Below, piece by piece: positions 38,568 through 47,237 of a DNA stretch of 64,000 nt. The notes beneath the pieces were generated by a model. That model made no database searches, had not been told where the DNA came from, and saw only the letters and a program-made list of their open reading frames with translations. A program made the position numbers and the translations under genes. The stretch is from Anthocerotibacter panamensis C109 (GTDB lineage: Bacteria > Cyanobacteriota > Cyanobacteriia > Gloeobacterales > Anthocerotibacteraceae), in the NCBI RefSeq assembly GCF_018389385.1, contig NZ_CP062698.1:62001-126000 (forward strand), written 5' to 3'. How positions within the stretch are numbered: position 1 is the first letter of the stretch; each line of letters starts with the position of its first letter.

Positions 38568-38698
38568 CTATGCTCATACCAGTTAAATCGTTCAGCCAAA
38601 CGGTAATTATACTGCCTACCCAACAATTCAAGCCACTCATCAATTTGAGTGATCTGAACAGAAGTGGGACGCAACTTGTATTTGTAAGTAACTATCAT
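38568..38698 (-). pseudogene. tnpB remnant, N-terminal end (IS200/IS605 family)
   Basis: From ATG 38698 the minus strand reads MIVTYKYKLRPTSVQITQID and then EWLELLGRQYNYRLAERFNWYEH before running into the IS4-type element. This is the start of a cyanobacterial TnpB. The same TnpB family ends in a zinc finger like the one at 34953-35081, on the same strand and in the correct order, so both may derive from one gene. The middle of the gene is not found. Confidence 0.72.
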
Positions 38699-38766
38699 AT
38701 GTTCATTATACCCTACCTGTAGATAATTTTTAGGCTCCTTGCCAGTCGCGGCGGCTTATATCACCT

Positions 38767-38810
38767 GGCCCCTTGGGGCCGTCGCTGACTACGGTACAGC
38801 GCGGGGCTTA
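38767..38810 (-). repeat. Hairpins upstream of tnpB, possible left end of the IS200/IS605-type element
   Basis: GGCCCC-TT-GGGGCC (38767-38780) and CGCTG/CAGCG (38783-38801) form two adjacent hairpins. The minus strand then reads TAAGCCCCGCGC, similar to the AAGCCCGCGC near the tnpB C-terminal remnant. IS200/IS605 ends are subterminal hairpins, so this could be the left end. The rest of 38699-38964 shows no gene. Confidence 0.35.
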
Positions 38811-38976
38811 CGCCGCAAAAGCTAAAGGGTTTCGCGACGCAACCCGGTTCCGACTCGATAACTAACACTTTTCTCGCCTAGTGCTGGGGAGGGCGGTTTG
38901 GGCTCTTGCGCTGGTAGTGTGGGTTATCCTGGGTACGTCCAGGGCACTCAGATAGGGCAGGTATATGGGGCTGAGC

Positions 38977-39633
38977 ATGAAGATCCTGGTAGGTTCTGAC
39001 TATCATGGCGATGATCGATTGCAGCGAGAGGCTTTGCGCCTCATCCCTGAGGTCGATGGTTATATCAATTGCGGCGATTTTTGTACTTATGCCGGGTCCA
39101 AGCCAGAAGCCCAAGAGCAGGGCTACCATCCCAAGGGTGCAGATGAGGTTCAAAGGTTGGAGAGCTTTTTTAGACAGGTGGATGCCCTAGGGAAACCGTG
39201 GTTGTTTTTACCAGGAAACCATGATCCCTCCGCTATCTGTCTGGAGACTATGAACGAGATATTCCACCACGGATTCATGGCGACTGCTTCCGGGCGGGTC
39301 AACTTCCAGGGGTTGTGCCTTTTGGTGGTGCCCTTCACGCCCCCCTGTGGCTGGAATTGGGTGCTAACCCACCAACATCTAGAAGAGCTGATCGATAAGT
39401 ACAGCAGTAGCCCCGTCGATGTCCTAGTCACCCACGCGCCGCCTTTGGGCGTGCTAGACGAAGAGGGCAAATGGTATCACCGCAAAACTCCGACCTTGCG
39501 CCCCCTAGTCAATATCCTCAAGCCTCGCTATTTTCTGTGCGGACACATGCACTACGACGGGGGCAAGAGCGAGACTCACGGTCCCACGACGTTTATCAAT
39601 GCCGCTTTGCACAATCTAATTTTGGAAGTGTAG
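38977..39633 (+). CDS. Calcineurin-like metallophosphoesterase
   Basis: The protein of about 218 residues carries the metallophosphoesterase motifs in order: SDYHGD (DxH-like), NCGDF (GD), LPGNHD (GNHD), VTHAPP (H) and CGHMHYDGG (GHxH). These bind two metal ions. Such enzymes cut phosphomonoesters, diesters or nucleotides; the substrate is not predictable. The start is ATG 38977 (MKILVGSDYHG); the frame opens at 38965. It is the first conserved gene after the accessory island and is convergent with the CRR7-like gene. Confidence 0.88.
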   Translation: MKILVGSDYHGDDRLQREALRLIPEVDGYINCGDFCTYAGSKPEAQEQGYHPKGADEVQRLESFFRQVDALGKPWLFLPGNHDPSAICLETMNEIFHHGFMATASGRVNFQGLCLLVVPFTPPCGWNWVLTHQHLEELIDKYSSSPVDVLVTHAPPLGVLDEEGKWYHRKTPTLRPLVNILKPRYFLCGHMHYDGGKSETHGPTTFINAALHNLILEV

Positions 39634-39634
39634 C

Positions 39635-39898
39635 CTACCAATCTCGTTTGCGCGAGGAAGGACGGTCGATGCGCGTAGCGTACCATTGGCAATAGCGACC
39701 GGGACCCAACGGAATTTCGCACGCTGTATCCAAAAGCTCGGTGACCGCCTGCTCTAAGGCTTCAGGGGTGACTCCCTGTTCTCGGCAGAGGACTTCACCC
39801 AAAAAAGCCCGCAACTGGCTCTCGGGGAGGAATTGTTCGTCTTTGTCCGTCTCCAGGACTACATAGTACTGTTCGTCGTCCATATCCGTCATCGTCAT
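39635..39898 (-). CDS. CRR7-like protein, NDH-1 assembly factor
   Basis: The 87-residue protein resembles CRR7 (chlororespiratory reduction 7), conserved in cyanobacteria and plastids and needed for NDH-1 assembly or stability in plants. It shows EQYYVVLETDKDEQFLPESQLRAFL, then LLDTACEIPLGPGRYCQWYATRI, which matches the family's ending (LDTxCELxLGPGxYLQWYxVRL). No signal or membrane segment is visible. Its ATG overlaps the stop of the TPR gene by four bases (39895-39898), so translation is coupled. The C-terminal DRPSSRKRDW tail is longer than usual. Confidence 0.72.
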   Translation of the reverse strand: MTMTDMDDEQYYVVLETDKDEQFLPESQLRAFLGEVLCREQGVTPEALEQAVTELLDTACEIPLGPGRYCQWYATRIDRPSSRKRDW

Positions 39899-40413
39899 GT
39901 CTCAGCGGGGACTCGCTTGCGCAACAGCGTGGCGCGACGATTGGCGAGTTCGTGCTTGGGTTGGACGGTCAGGATTTTCTCGTAGCACTCAAGCGCCTCG
40001 TTACTCTTGGACTTCTTCTCGTAAAGGTGCGCTAGATTGCTCAAGGCAGCGACGTACTCGGGATTGAACTTGACTGCCTCGCGGTAGGAGCGCAGCGCCA
40101 ATTCCACTTGCTTTTGCTGATAGTGGGCGTAGCCCAGATTGTTATGGGCGGGGGCGTAATCAGGTTGTAGGGCGATGGCTTTCTTGAATTGGGAAATAGC
40201 TTCTTCATAGAGTTTTTTCTCCAGATAAGCGCAGCCCAGTTCGTAGTGCTCTTCAGGGGTACCTGTGCCCCGAGCAAGCCGTGGCTGTAGCCGGGAGATG
40301 AGGGTCTCATAGCTGCGGTTACGGATGACCTGCTGAAATACCTGCCATGCCACCCACGCTAAAAGGACCAACAGCCCCAACAGATAGACCAGCGCAAACG
40401 GCGCATTACCCAC
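39895..40413 (-). CDS. Membrane-anchored TPR protein, Ycf37-like
   Basis: This 172-residue protein has one N-terminal membrane helix (APFALVYLLGLLVLLAWVAWQVF) and three tetratricopeptide repeats (about residues 55-160: HYELGCAYLEKKLYEEAISQFKKAIALQPDY, AHNNLGYAHYQQKQVELALRSYREAVKFNPEY, ALSNLAHLYEKKSKSNEALECYEKILTVQPKH). Size and layout match Ycf37, which aids photosystem I accumulation in Synechocystis. Many small TPR proteins look alike, so this is likely but not certain. It starts at GTG 40413 after GCAGGAGG and is coupled to the CRR7-like gene, suggesting a photosynthetic complex assembly unit. Confidence 0.75.
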   Translation of the reverse strand: MGNAPFALVYLLGLLVLLAWVAWQVFQQVIRNRSYETLISRLQPRLARGTGTPEEHYELGCAYLEKKLYEEAISQFKKAIALQPDYAPAHNNLGYAHYQQKQVELALRSYREAVKFNPEYVAALSNLAHLYEKKSKSNEALECYEKILTVQPKHELANRRATLLRKRVPAET

Positions 40414-40564
40414 GGTCTGCCTCCTGCACTGTCACGGATTGGGTGGTAGCTTTTTTCACGGTCAGCGGTAGAATCGGCTTGTTCTGGGTCTGCTTAAGCG
40501 GCTGGAGATTCGCCACAAGCTGCTTCCACTCCGGGTCTCCGCTAAAACAACAATCACGCTCCAT
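40406..40564 (-). CDS. Possible 52-residue ORF ahead of the Ycf37-like gene
   Basis: On the minus strand ATG 40564 opens MERDCCFSGDPEWKQLVANL, followed by a lysine/threonine/valine-rich tail, and ends at TAA 40406, overlapping the GTG start of the TPR gene by 8 bp. The overlap is the kind seen in coupled operons and the start of the protein looks non-random. No family is recognised. It could also be leader sequence. A database search for conservation in relatives would decide. Confidence 0.35.
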   Translation of the reverse strand: MERDCCFSGDPEWKQLVANLQPLKQTQNKPILPLTVKKATTQSVTVQEADRG

Positions 40565-40687
40565 GGTTTGCCTGAACTTCGTATACTGTCCTCATCATCG
40601 CTCAGAATTCCCCAATCGGGTACTCCAGAACTCAGGATGTCATCCCCTACGTATATTCCAGCCTTGCCTTATCCGGTCTGCCTTATG

Positions 40688-42220
40688 CTATTCTGCTGAC
40701 TTTTTTACTTTATCCCGATGGTCCTTTAAGGCTTCTTCCAAAACAGCTACATCTGTTTTAGAAATACTGGCGTCTGTCTCCAGAGGGTTGAATTTTGCTT
40801 CTCCGCTTCCATCTTTTACAGTTGCTGCGGCTGAAGATCTCTTAATTAATTTCCACTTTATATTGATCGCACCAACTTTGTGCGGAGCATCCGAGTCCTG
40901 CCCTGTTATAGAGAAGGTCACTTCTAATTCTTTATATACACTGTTGTTGTCTTTCACTATGTTTGCAAGAGTACGCAGATGCGACTCGATAGGCATCATT
41001 TGGGTATTCGTATCCCGTGTGCCTACGACAAGGTTTGTACCATCTGTTTCACCCCCGAGAGACGCTGCCCGCACATGCAGCCATTCCCATTTCGATCCCT
41101 CCCATCCCGAAATCCCAGCAAGCATTGCATAGGCTGAAGCGTTGGTATTAGCCATATTCTGCATCTGTCCGCCATTTCTGTCTTTTGATGCCGGAGGGCG
41201 CGGCCATTTACAGGTCGGGGGATTGGGATCTAATGCCCTTAAGGACCTATTTAATTCTGTAAGTTTATCTTTTCTTTGACGTTTGCTTAAGCCCGTGTCT
41301 TCGACAAATCCCTGATTTACAGGATCACTTGCCGCTTCGGGTTTCTTCTTAGTTGCTTTATATACTTTCTTGGTGCGAGATAGCTTGGCCCCATCCAACG
41401 TGATGCCTTCAAACCATGTAGTATCTTTGGCACCAACCATACTATTGGTATCACTTTCTCCCATAGCATGGGCTCGACCCTTGGCGCTGAATCCCCCTTC
41501 GTTCAGATTCATCACGGCTTTGATGGCAGCAATCGCAACTTTAAGGGTTACCCCCTCCCTATGAATCTCTTGTGCGAATTCATACTTTGTAGGTGTTTTC
41601 TTGTCTTTTATACTGTCTGTAGGAAGGGTAAGTGGCTCAACATTTTTCCTTTTATTCGTGGGACCATAGCGAACAGGGTTTAAGGTCAGGGATGATCTGC
41701 GTGACCTTTCCTCTAGATATTCCGGTGCATCTTCTTCTTCAAGGGTGAGACCATCCAATATCTCTGCAATTTTGTCTATTTCAGCTTCTCGCGCCTTTAG
41801 CCATTCAAGGTCATCGTCGTCGTCGGTGACTTTGCGTAAATCATCAAGGAATTCATAAAAACGCTCTAATATAGCCATCCAATTGCGGTCACAGCCTACA
41901 TATGTCCCTGACTCGAACTCGTCTCGGTCTGCGGTGACAGCATATTTCATCTGTATCATCGAGTCGTCAGAGCTTTCCAGACCGGCTTTGACGGGATTGG
42001 GTAAACTGATTGGACTTAGTTTGGCTTGAATAGAATTTGTCTGAGGTCCCTGTCGGAGCGGATGGTTCTGAAAAAAATCGGCAGGTAACGGTACGTAGGT
42101 CGGCATCTCCATGTCCTGAGGCTCCTGCTGTGCCTGAACCAAAGGCTGCTCTAAAGGAGCCTTTTTCGGGGTTGAGGGGATATGGGCGGAGCATGGTTTG
42201 GACACGCGTTCGCTGAACAT
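40688..42220 (-). CDS. Candidate secreted nuclease toxin, possibly an injection-system cargo
   Basis: The 510-residue protein starts at ATG 42220, seven bases after GAGGAGCC. The first ~100 residues are a disordered proline/glutamine-rich leader (MFSERVSKPCSAHIPSTPKK ... PLVQAQQEPQ ... TYVPLPADFFQNHPLRQ), reminiscent of cyanobacterial extracellular contractile injection system cargo. The middle is charged and unrecognised. Near residue 382 the sequence EWLHVRAASLGGETDGTNLV continues into VGTRDTNTQMMPIESHL, a pattern of DNA/RNA non-specific (beta-beta-alpha-metal type) nuclease toxins, with conserved His, Gly-Gly, Asn and Met/Glu. Base composition is lower in GC than its neighbours. No immunity gene is recognised beside it. 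Confidence 0.65.
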   Translation of the reverse strand: MFSERVSKPCSAHIPSTPKKAPLEQPLVQAQQEPQDMEMPTYVPLPADFFQNHPLRQGPQTNSIQAKLSPISLPNPVKAGLESSDDSMIQMKYAVTADRDEFESGTYVGCDRNWMAILERFYEFLDDLRKVTDDDDDLEWLKAREAEIDKIAEILDGLTLEEEDAPEYLEERSRRSSLTLNPVRYGPTNKRKNVEPLTLPTDSIKDKKTPTKYEFAQEIHREGVTLKVAIAAIKAVMNLNEGGFSAKGRAHAMGESDTNSMVGAKDTTWFEGITLDGAKLSRTKKVYKATKKKPEAASDPVNQGFVEDTGLSKRQRKDKLTELNRSLRALDPNPPTCKWPRPPASKDRNGGQMQNMANTNASAYAMLAGISGWEGSKWEWLHVRAASLGGETDGTNLVVGTRDTNTQMMPIESHLRTLANIVKDNNSVYKELEVTFSITGQDSDAPHKVGAINIKWKLIKRSSAAATVKDGSGEAKFNPLETDASISKTDVAVLEEALKDHRDKVKKSAE

Positions 42221-42256
42221 TGAGGCTCCTCTACCGGGTAAGCTGCACTTGAGATT

Positions 42257-42284
42257 TTTATGCACACTATTTTATGCACACTAT
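42257..42284. repeat. Perfect 14-bp tandem direct repeat between divergent genes
   Basis: TTTATGCACACTAT occurs twice in direct succession in the gap between the toxin candidate (minus) and the nitrilase gene (plus). Tandem sites of this size often bind a regulator, and the TATAAG just after could be a -10. The repeat is 37 bp upstream of the toxin start codon. Confidence 0.55.
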
Positions 42285-42392
42285 AAGAATATACGGTCTA
42301 CGTCAACCAAATATGTACAGGTATTTCTGCTGCCTTCAACCCAAATTCCCTGTCTCTACGTACTGAGATTACCGACCTAAAGGAGTGTTTTT

Positions 42393-43358
42393 ATGCATCG
42401 CGGATGTGACGAGCAACTAGTGGTCGGTCTTGCCCAAATAGCTCCTGTCTGGCTTGACCGCGCACAAACCCTCAGTAAAGTCCTGCATTATGTCGAGCAA
42501 GCCGCCGACCACAAGTGCCAACTGGTTGCGTTTGGAGAGGCGATTCTCCCTGGCTACCCCTTCTGGCTCGAACACACCGATGGGGCACGCTTCAACGCTC
42601 CTTGCCAAAAAGAAATCCACGCCCATTATCTCGATCAAGCAGTGCAACTGGAGGCAGGTCACCTGGATTCCCTCTGTCAGCTTGCAGCACAACACCACCT
42701 TGGCGTTATGCTCGGTTGTGTCGAACGGCCTCAGGACCGGGGCGGGCATAGTCTCTACTGTTCGGTAGTCTATATTGATCCGCAAGGCAAGCTTGCCTCA
42801 GTGCATCGCAAGCTCATGCCTACCTATGAGGAGCGGCTGACGTGGTCGCCTGGTGACGGGCATGGTCTCAGGGTCCACCGGCTTGGGGCGTTTACCGTGG
42901 GGGCGCTCAACTGCTGGGAGAATTGGATGCCGTTGCCGCGTGCTGCGCTGTATGCTCAGGGTGAAGATCTGCATGTAGCGGTGTGGCCGGGAGGCGTGCA
43001 CAATACCCGCGACATCACCCGGTTCATTGCCCAAGAAGCCCGTTCTTATGTCCTGTCTGTTTCCGGGCTTATGTACCGGCACGAGATCTCAGCAGATCTG
43101 CCGCATGCGCAACTCATCCGCGATTCTAGTCCTGACATCTTGGCTAATGGCGGCTCATGTCTGGCAGGACCGGATGGAGCCTGGGTAGTAGCGCCGGTGG
43201 TCGGGGAAGAAACCCTCGTCGTAGCTACTCTGGATCACAAGCGGGTACGTGAGGAGCGCCAGAACTTTGACCCGAGCGGTCATTATGCACGTCCTGATGT
43301 GACGCAGCTGACCGTAAATCGGCAGCGGCAGACGATCCTCATGACCCACCCAGATTGA
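42393..43358 (+). CDS. Nitrilase family carbon-nitrogen hydrolase
   Basis: The 321-residue protein has the nitrilase triad: Glu49 (AFGEAILPGYPFW), Lys140 (VHRKLMPTYEERLTW) with nearby Glu147, and Cys174 (GALNCWENWMP). The GEAILPGYPFW start and NCWENWMP motif place it with true nitrilases rather than amidases, so it should hydrolyse a nitrile to the acid and ammonia. The ATG follows AAAGGAG. It could supply nitrogen or detoxify nitriles. It is divergent from the toxin candidate and convergent with the DM13 gene. Confidence 0.9.
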   Translation: MHRGCDEQLVVGLAQIAPVWLDRAQTLSKVLHYVEQAADHKCQLVAFGEAILPGYPFWLEHTDGARFNAPCQKEIHAHYLDQAVQLEAGHLDSLCQLAAQHHLGVMLGCVERPQDRGGHSLYCSVVYIDPQGKLASVHRKLMPTYEERLTWSPGDGHGLRVHRLGAFTVGALNCWENWMPLPRAALYAQGEDLHVAVWPGGVHNTRDITRFIAQEARSYVLSVSGLMYRHEISADLPHAQLIRDSSPDILANGGSCLAGPDGAWVVAPVVGEETLVVATLDHKRVREERQNFDPSGHYARPDVTQLTVNRQRQTILMTHPD

Positions 43359-43378
43359 AGTTTGGACGTATCCTAGAA

Positions 43379-43834
43379 CTAGCGCCCGAGTTTGGCCCCC
43401 GCAAAGGTGACATTGAAGCTTTGGCACCAGAGGATGAGGTTGGGGTATTCCGCGAGGGAAATGCCCTTAGGCAGTTCGTAGACCTGTGTGCCGTCGAAGC
43501 TCTTCAATTTGTCGAGCAGGACATAGCTGCCCTTATCGTAGCTTTTGGGTGGATATTGTTTGTGTAGGAGCACCTTCAGGTCAGGTCCATGAGCTGTAGA
43601 GAAATCGCTACTGAATTTGATAAACGTGCGGTTGCCTTCCTGGTAAGCTTCTGCGGTTCCGGTAGTAGTCTCGCCCGGTGTGATCGTAGCGAAACTGCCT
43701 GACCCAATCACCCCGGCAGCTTTGGCCTGAATATTCTTCTGTTCTGGTTGCGCTACACTGGGTCGTAGCGCTATTGTCGTCACCAAACTCAGCACTGTTG
43801 CTACAAGCGTCGGAGCCAACCAAGCTTTCTTCAT
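43379..43834 (-). CDS. DM13-domain secreted protein
   Basis: This 151-residue protein has a signal peptide (MKKAWLAPTLVATVLSLVTTIALRPSVA) and a DM13 domain (about 40-150: GSFATITPGETTTGTAEAYQEGNRTFIKFSSDFSTAHGPDLKVLLHK ... YVLLDKLKSFDGTQVYELPKGISLAEYPNLILWCQSFNVTFAGAKL). DM13 domains are proposed to take part in redox or metal-linked reactions; the conserved cysteine is in LWCQSFNV. The protein should be periplasmic. It is convergent with the nitrilase gene. Confidence 0.83.
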   Translation of the reverse strand: MKKAWLAPTLVATVLSLVTTIALRPSVAQPEQKNIQAKAAGVIGSGSFATITPGETTTGTAEAYQEGNRTFIKFSSDFSTAHGPDLKVLLHKQYPPKSYDKGSYVLLDKLKSFDGTQVYELPKGISLAEYPNLILWCQSFNVTFAGAKLGR

Positions 43835-44146
43835 GAAGTTGATCCAAGAATGTTGTCTCTTACACTACGCTTTAACTTGCGAATTTAGATGTGCTATTGA
43901 GCGCAAAATGGCCCTGACCGATAAAAGCTCCATGAGCCTTAGGGTAAGTCCCTGCCCCTGCCACCTTGCAACCGGCGTAAACCCACCAGCCCAGCACTAG
44001 ATGCTGACCTTTTTTTCCGGTCTTACTGGCTTGAGTCCTCGTTTGCACATCCCACCTTGGACAAGCTACCATAGGTATCCATCTGTCCTGGCTGTGCGAG
44101 GACAGTGTGTGTATGTCCGTATTCCTGACCCAGGTGGAAAGCACCC
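43835..44146. other. Upstream region of rpoC1
   Basis: These 312 bp lie between the DM13 gene start and rpoC1. A 90-codon minus-strand ORF (43872-44144) has no recognisable content and is not accepted. The region should contain the promoter of rpoC1, which here has no rpoB upstream. No terminator or RNA gene is evident. Confidence 0.45.
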
Positions 44147-45973
<1,827 letters not shown>

Positions 45974-45994
45974 GGGCTGTAATTTGCTAGTGTG

Positions 45995-46028
45995 CACCCA
46001 CAGAGCCTTGGCTTTGTGGGTGTTTTTT
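45995..46028 (+). terminator. Intrinsic terminator after rpoC1
   Basis: CACCCACAGAGCC pairs with GGCTTTGTGGGTG (one mismatch) around TT and is followed by six Ts. It lies 22 bp after the stop codon and confirms that rpoC1 transcription ends without reading into rpoC2. Confidence 0.87.
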
Positions 46029-46064
46029 GATCTAGGGAGAGGGAGCGGCGATTACACCACGACG

Positions 46065-47123
46065 TCAACGCTTGCCCCCCAGGGTAAAAGGACCCCGCCG
46101 CGTGCGGGCGACCAGCCAACGTATGCCATGGTTGCTCATCACCACCCCGCAGCCCGCCATAATCAGCGATTTCACTTCGAGCCTGGAGATCTTGACAGAA
46201 CCACCGGGCTGGAGCATTGTCGCAGTCTTATCCAGTTCGCGCAGCGTAGCGTAGGCAAAGAGTAGTGGCAGGATGCAGAACAAACGGATTGAGACGGCGA
46301 ATTTAGGAACACAGAGCAGATATTCCAGCGCATCATCTAGGTCACTGTGCGCCAGGTCCATCAAGGAACCCAGAGCGGCTCGATTTTGGGTGAGCCGCTC
46401 TGGGTTGAGCAGGAATTGCTGGCTACTGCCATGCTCCCGGAGGGCCTGTTCCGGGACATAGATCGAGTTCTCGTGCTCTGCGTCCCAGGCGACATCCTTG
46501 AGAATGTTGACCGTCTGGAGGGCTTGTCCAAAAGCTTCACACCGTTCCAGAAGGACTTTATATTCAGCCCGGTCAACGTAGCCTGAATGCTCATACCACA
46601 GGTCAGTCAACAAATGCCCGACGGTTCCTGCTACGTAATAGCAATACTTCTTATACTCCTCAATGGTTTGGATGCGAATTCCGTGCGGATAAAAACCGAC
46701 AAACTTCTGCATACCCAGGACCATTTCCCCGACCCAATGGCGCACAGTCTCCTGCGTCCGAGTAGGCAGGGTCCAAAACAAAATAAACACGAGGTCCGTA
46801 TGGCTGACCAGCCGCACATGGGCTTCCTCTCCCTTCACCCACGCGGAGGCGGAGGGCATCCCATTGGCTAAGGCGGGGTTGTCGAAGCAGTCCATCAAGC
46901 GGTCCAGGAGGGCGATTTTCTGGTCGGGTGGGGCGACCGGGTCATCTTCGATGGTGTCTGCAATCCGGCAGAGCAAATAGGCGCAGAGTACCGCCCGACC
47001 CAAATTTCCTGGTAAAAAACGAATGCTGAGGGCAAAGGTGCGTGAGACCTCTGGTAACATCTCCTGACAGACAAGCTCGGCCTGTTTCTTGCGACCCGCC
47101 GATTTCACTGCCATCTGTGCCAT
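46065..47123 (-). CDS. Squalene synthase (phytoene/squalene synthase family)
   Basis: The 352-residue protein should join two farnesyl diphosphates into squalene. It has SRTFALSIRFLPG, the first aspartate-rich motif DTIEDD (56-61), YYVAGTVGHLLTDLW, and the second motif QTVNILKDVAWDAE. The YCYYVAGTVG and LKDVAWD pattern matches one-enzyme squalene synthases rather than the HpnC/HpnD pair. The gene follows shc on the same strand with a 114-bp gap, supporting squalene as the product. The C-terminus lacks a membrane anchor. Phytoene synthase is the alternative but context argues for squalene. Confidence 0.88.
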   Translation of the reverse strand: MAQMAVKSAGRKKQAELVCQEMLPEVSRTFALSIRFLPGNLGRAVLCAYLLCRIADTIEDDPVAPPDQKIALLDRLMDCFDNPALANGMPSASAWVKGEEAHVRLVSHTDLVFILFWTLPTRTQETVRHWVGEMVLGMQKFVGFYPHGIRIQTIEEYKKYCYYVAGTVGHLLTDLWYEHSGYVDRAEYKVLLERCEAFGQALQTVNILKDVAWDAEHENSIYVPEQALREHGSSQQFLLNPERLTQNRAALGSLMDLAHSDLDDALEYLLCVPKFAVSIRLFCILPLLFAYATLRELDKTATMLQPGGSVKISRLEVKSLIMAGCGVVMSNHGIRWLVARTRRGPFTLGGKR

Positions 47124-47237
47124 ATACTCAACTCCCTCACTCGAAGTAGCTAGACTTGTTGAACCTTTACCCCTTAACCCCTGGGCAGCCTTGAAAAATT
47201 ATCACACAGGACGGTAACCCCCCTGACAAGACACCGT

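Noticed and set aside
40347-41132. A 261-codon plus-strand ORF
   Set aside because: It is antisense to the TPR gene start and the C-terminus of the toxin candidate, is rich in Ser/Cys/Phe without a pattern, and has no ribosome site.
43872-44144. A 90-codon minus-strand ORF upstream of rpoC1
   Set aside because: No recognisable motif, mixed composition, and it covers the region where the rpoC1 promoter is expected.
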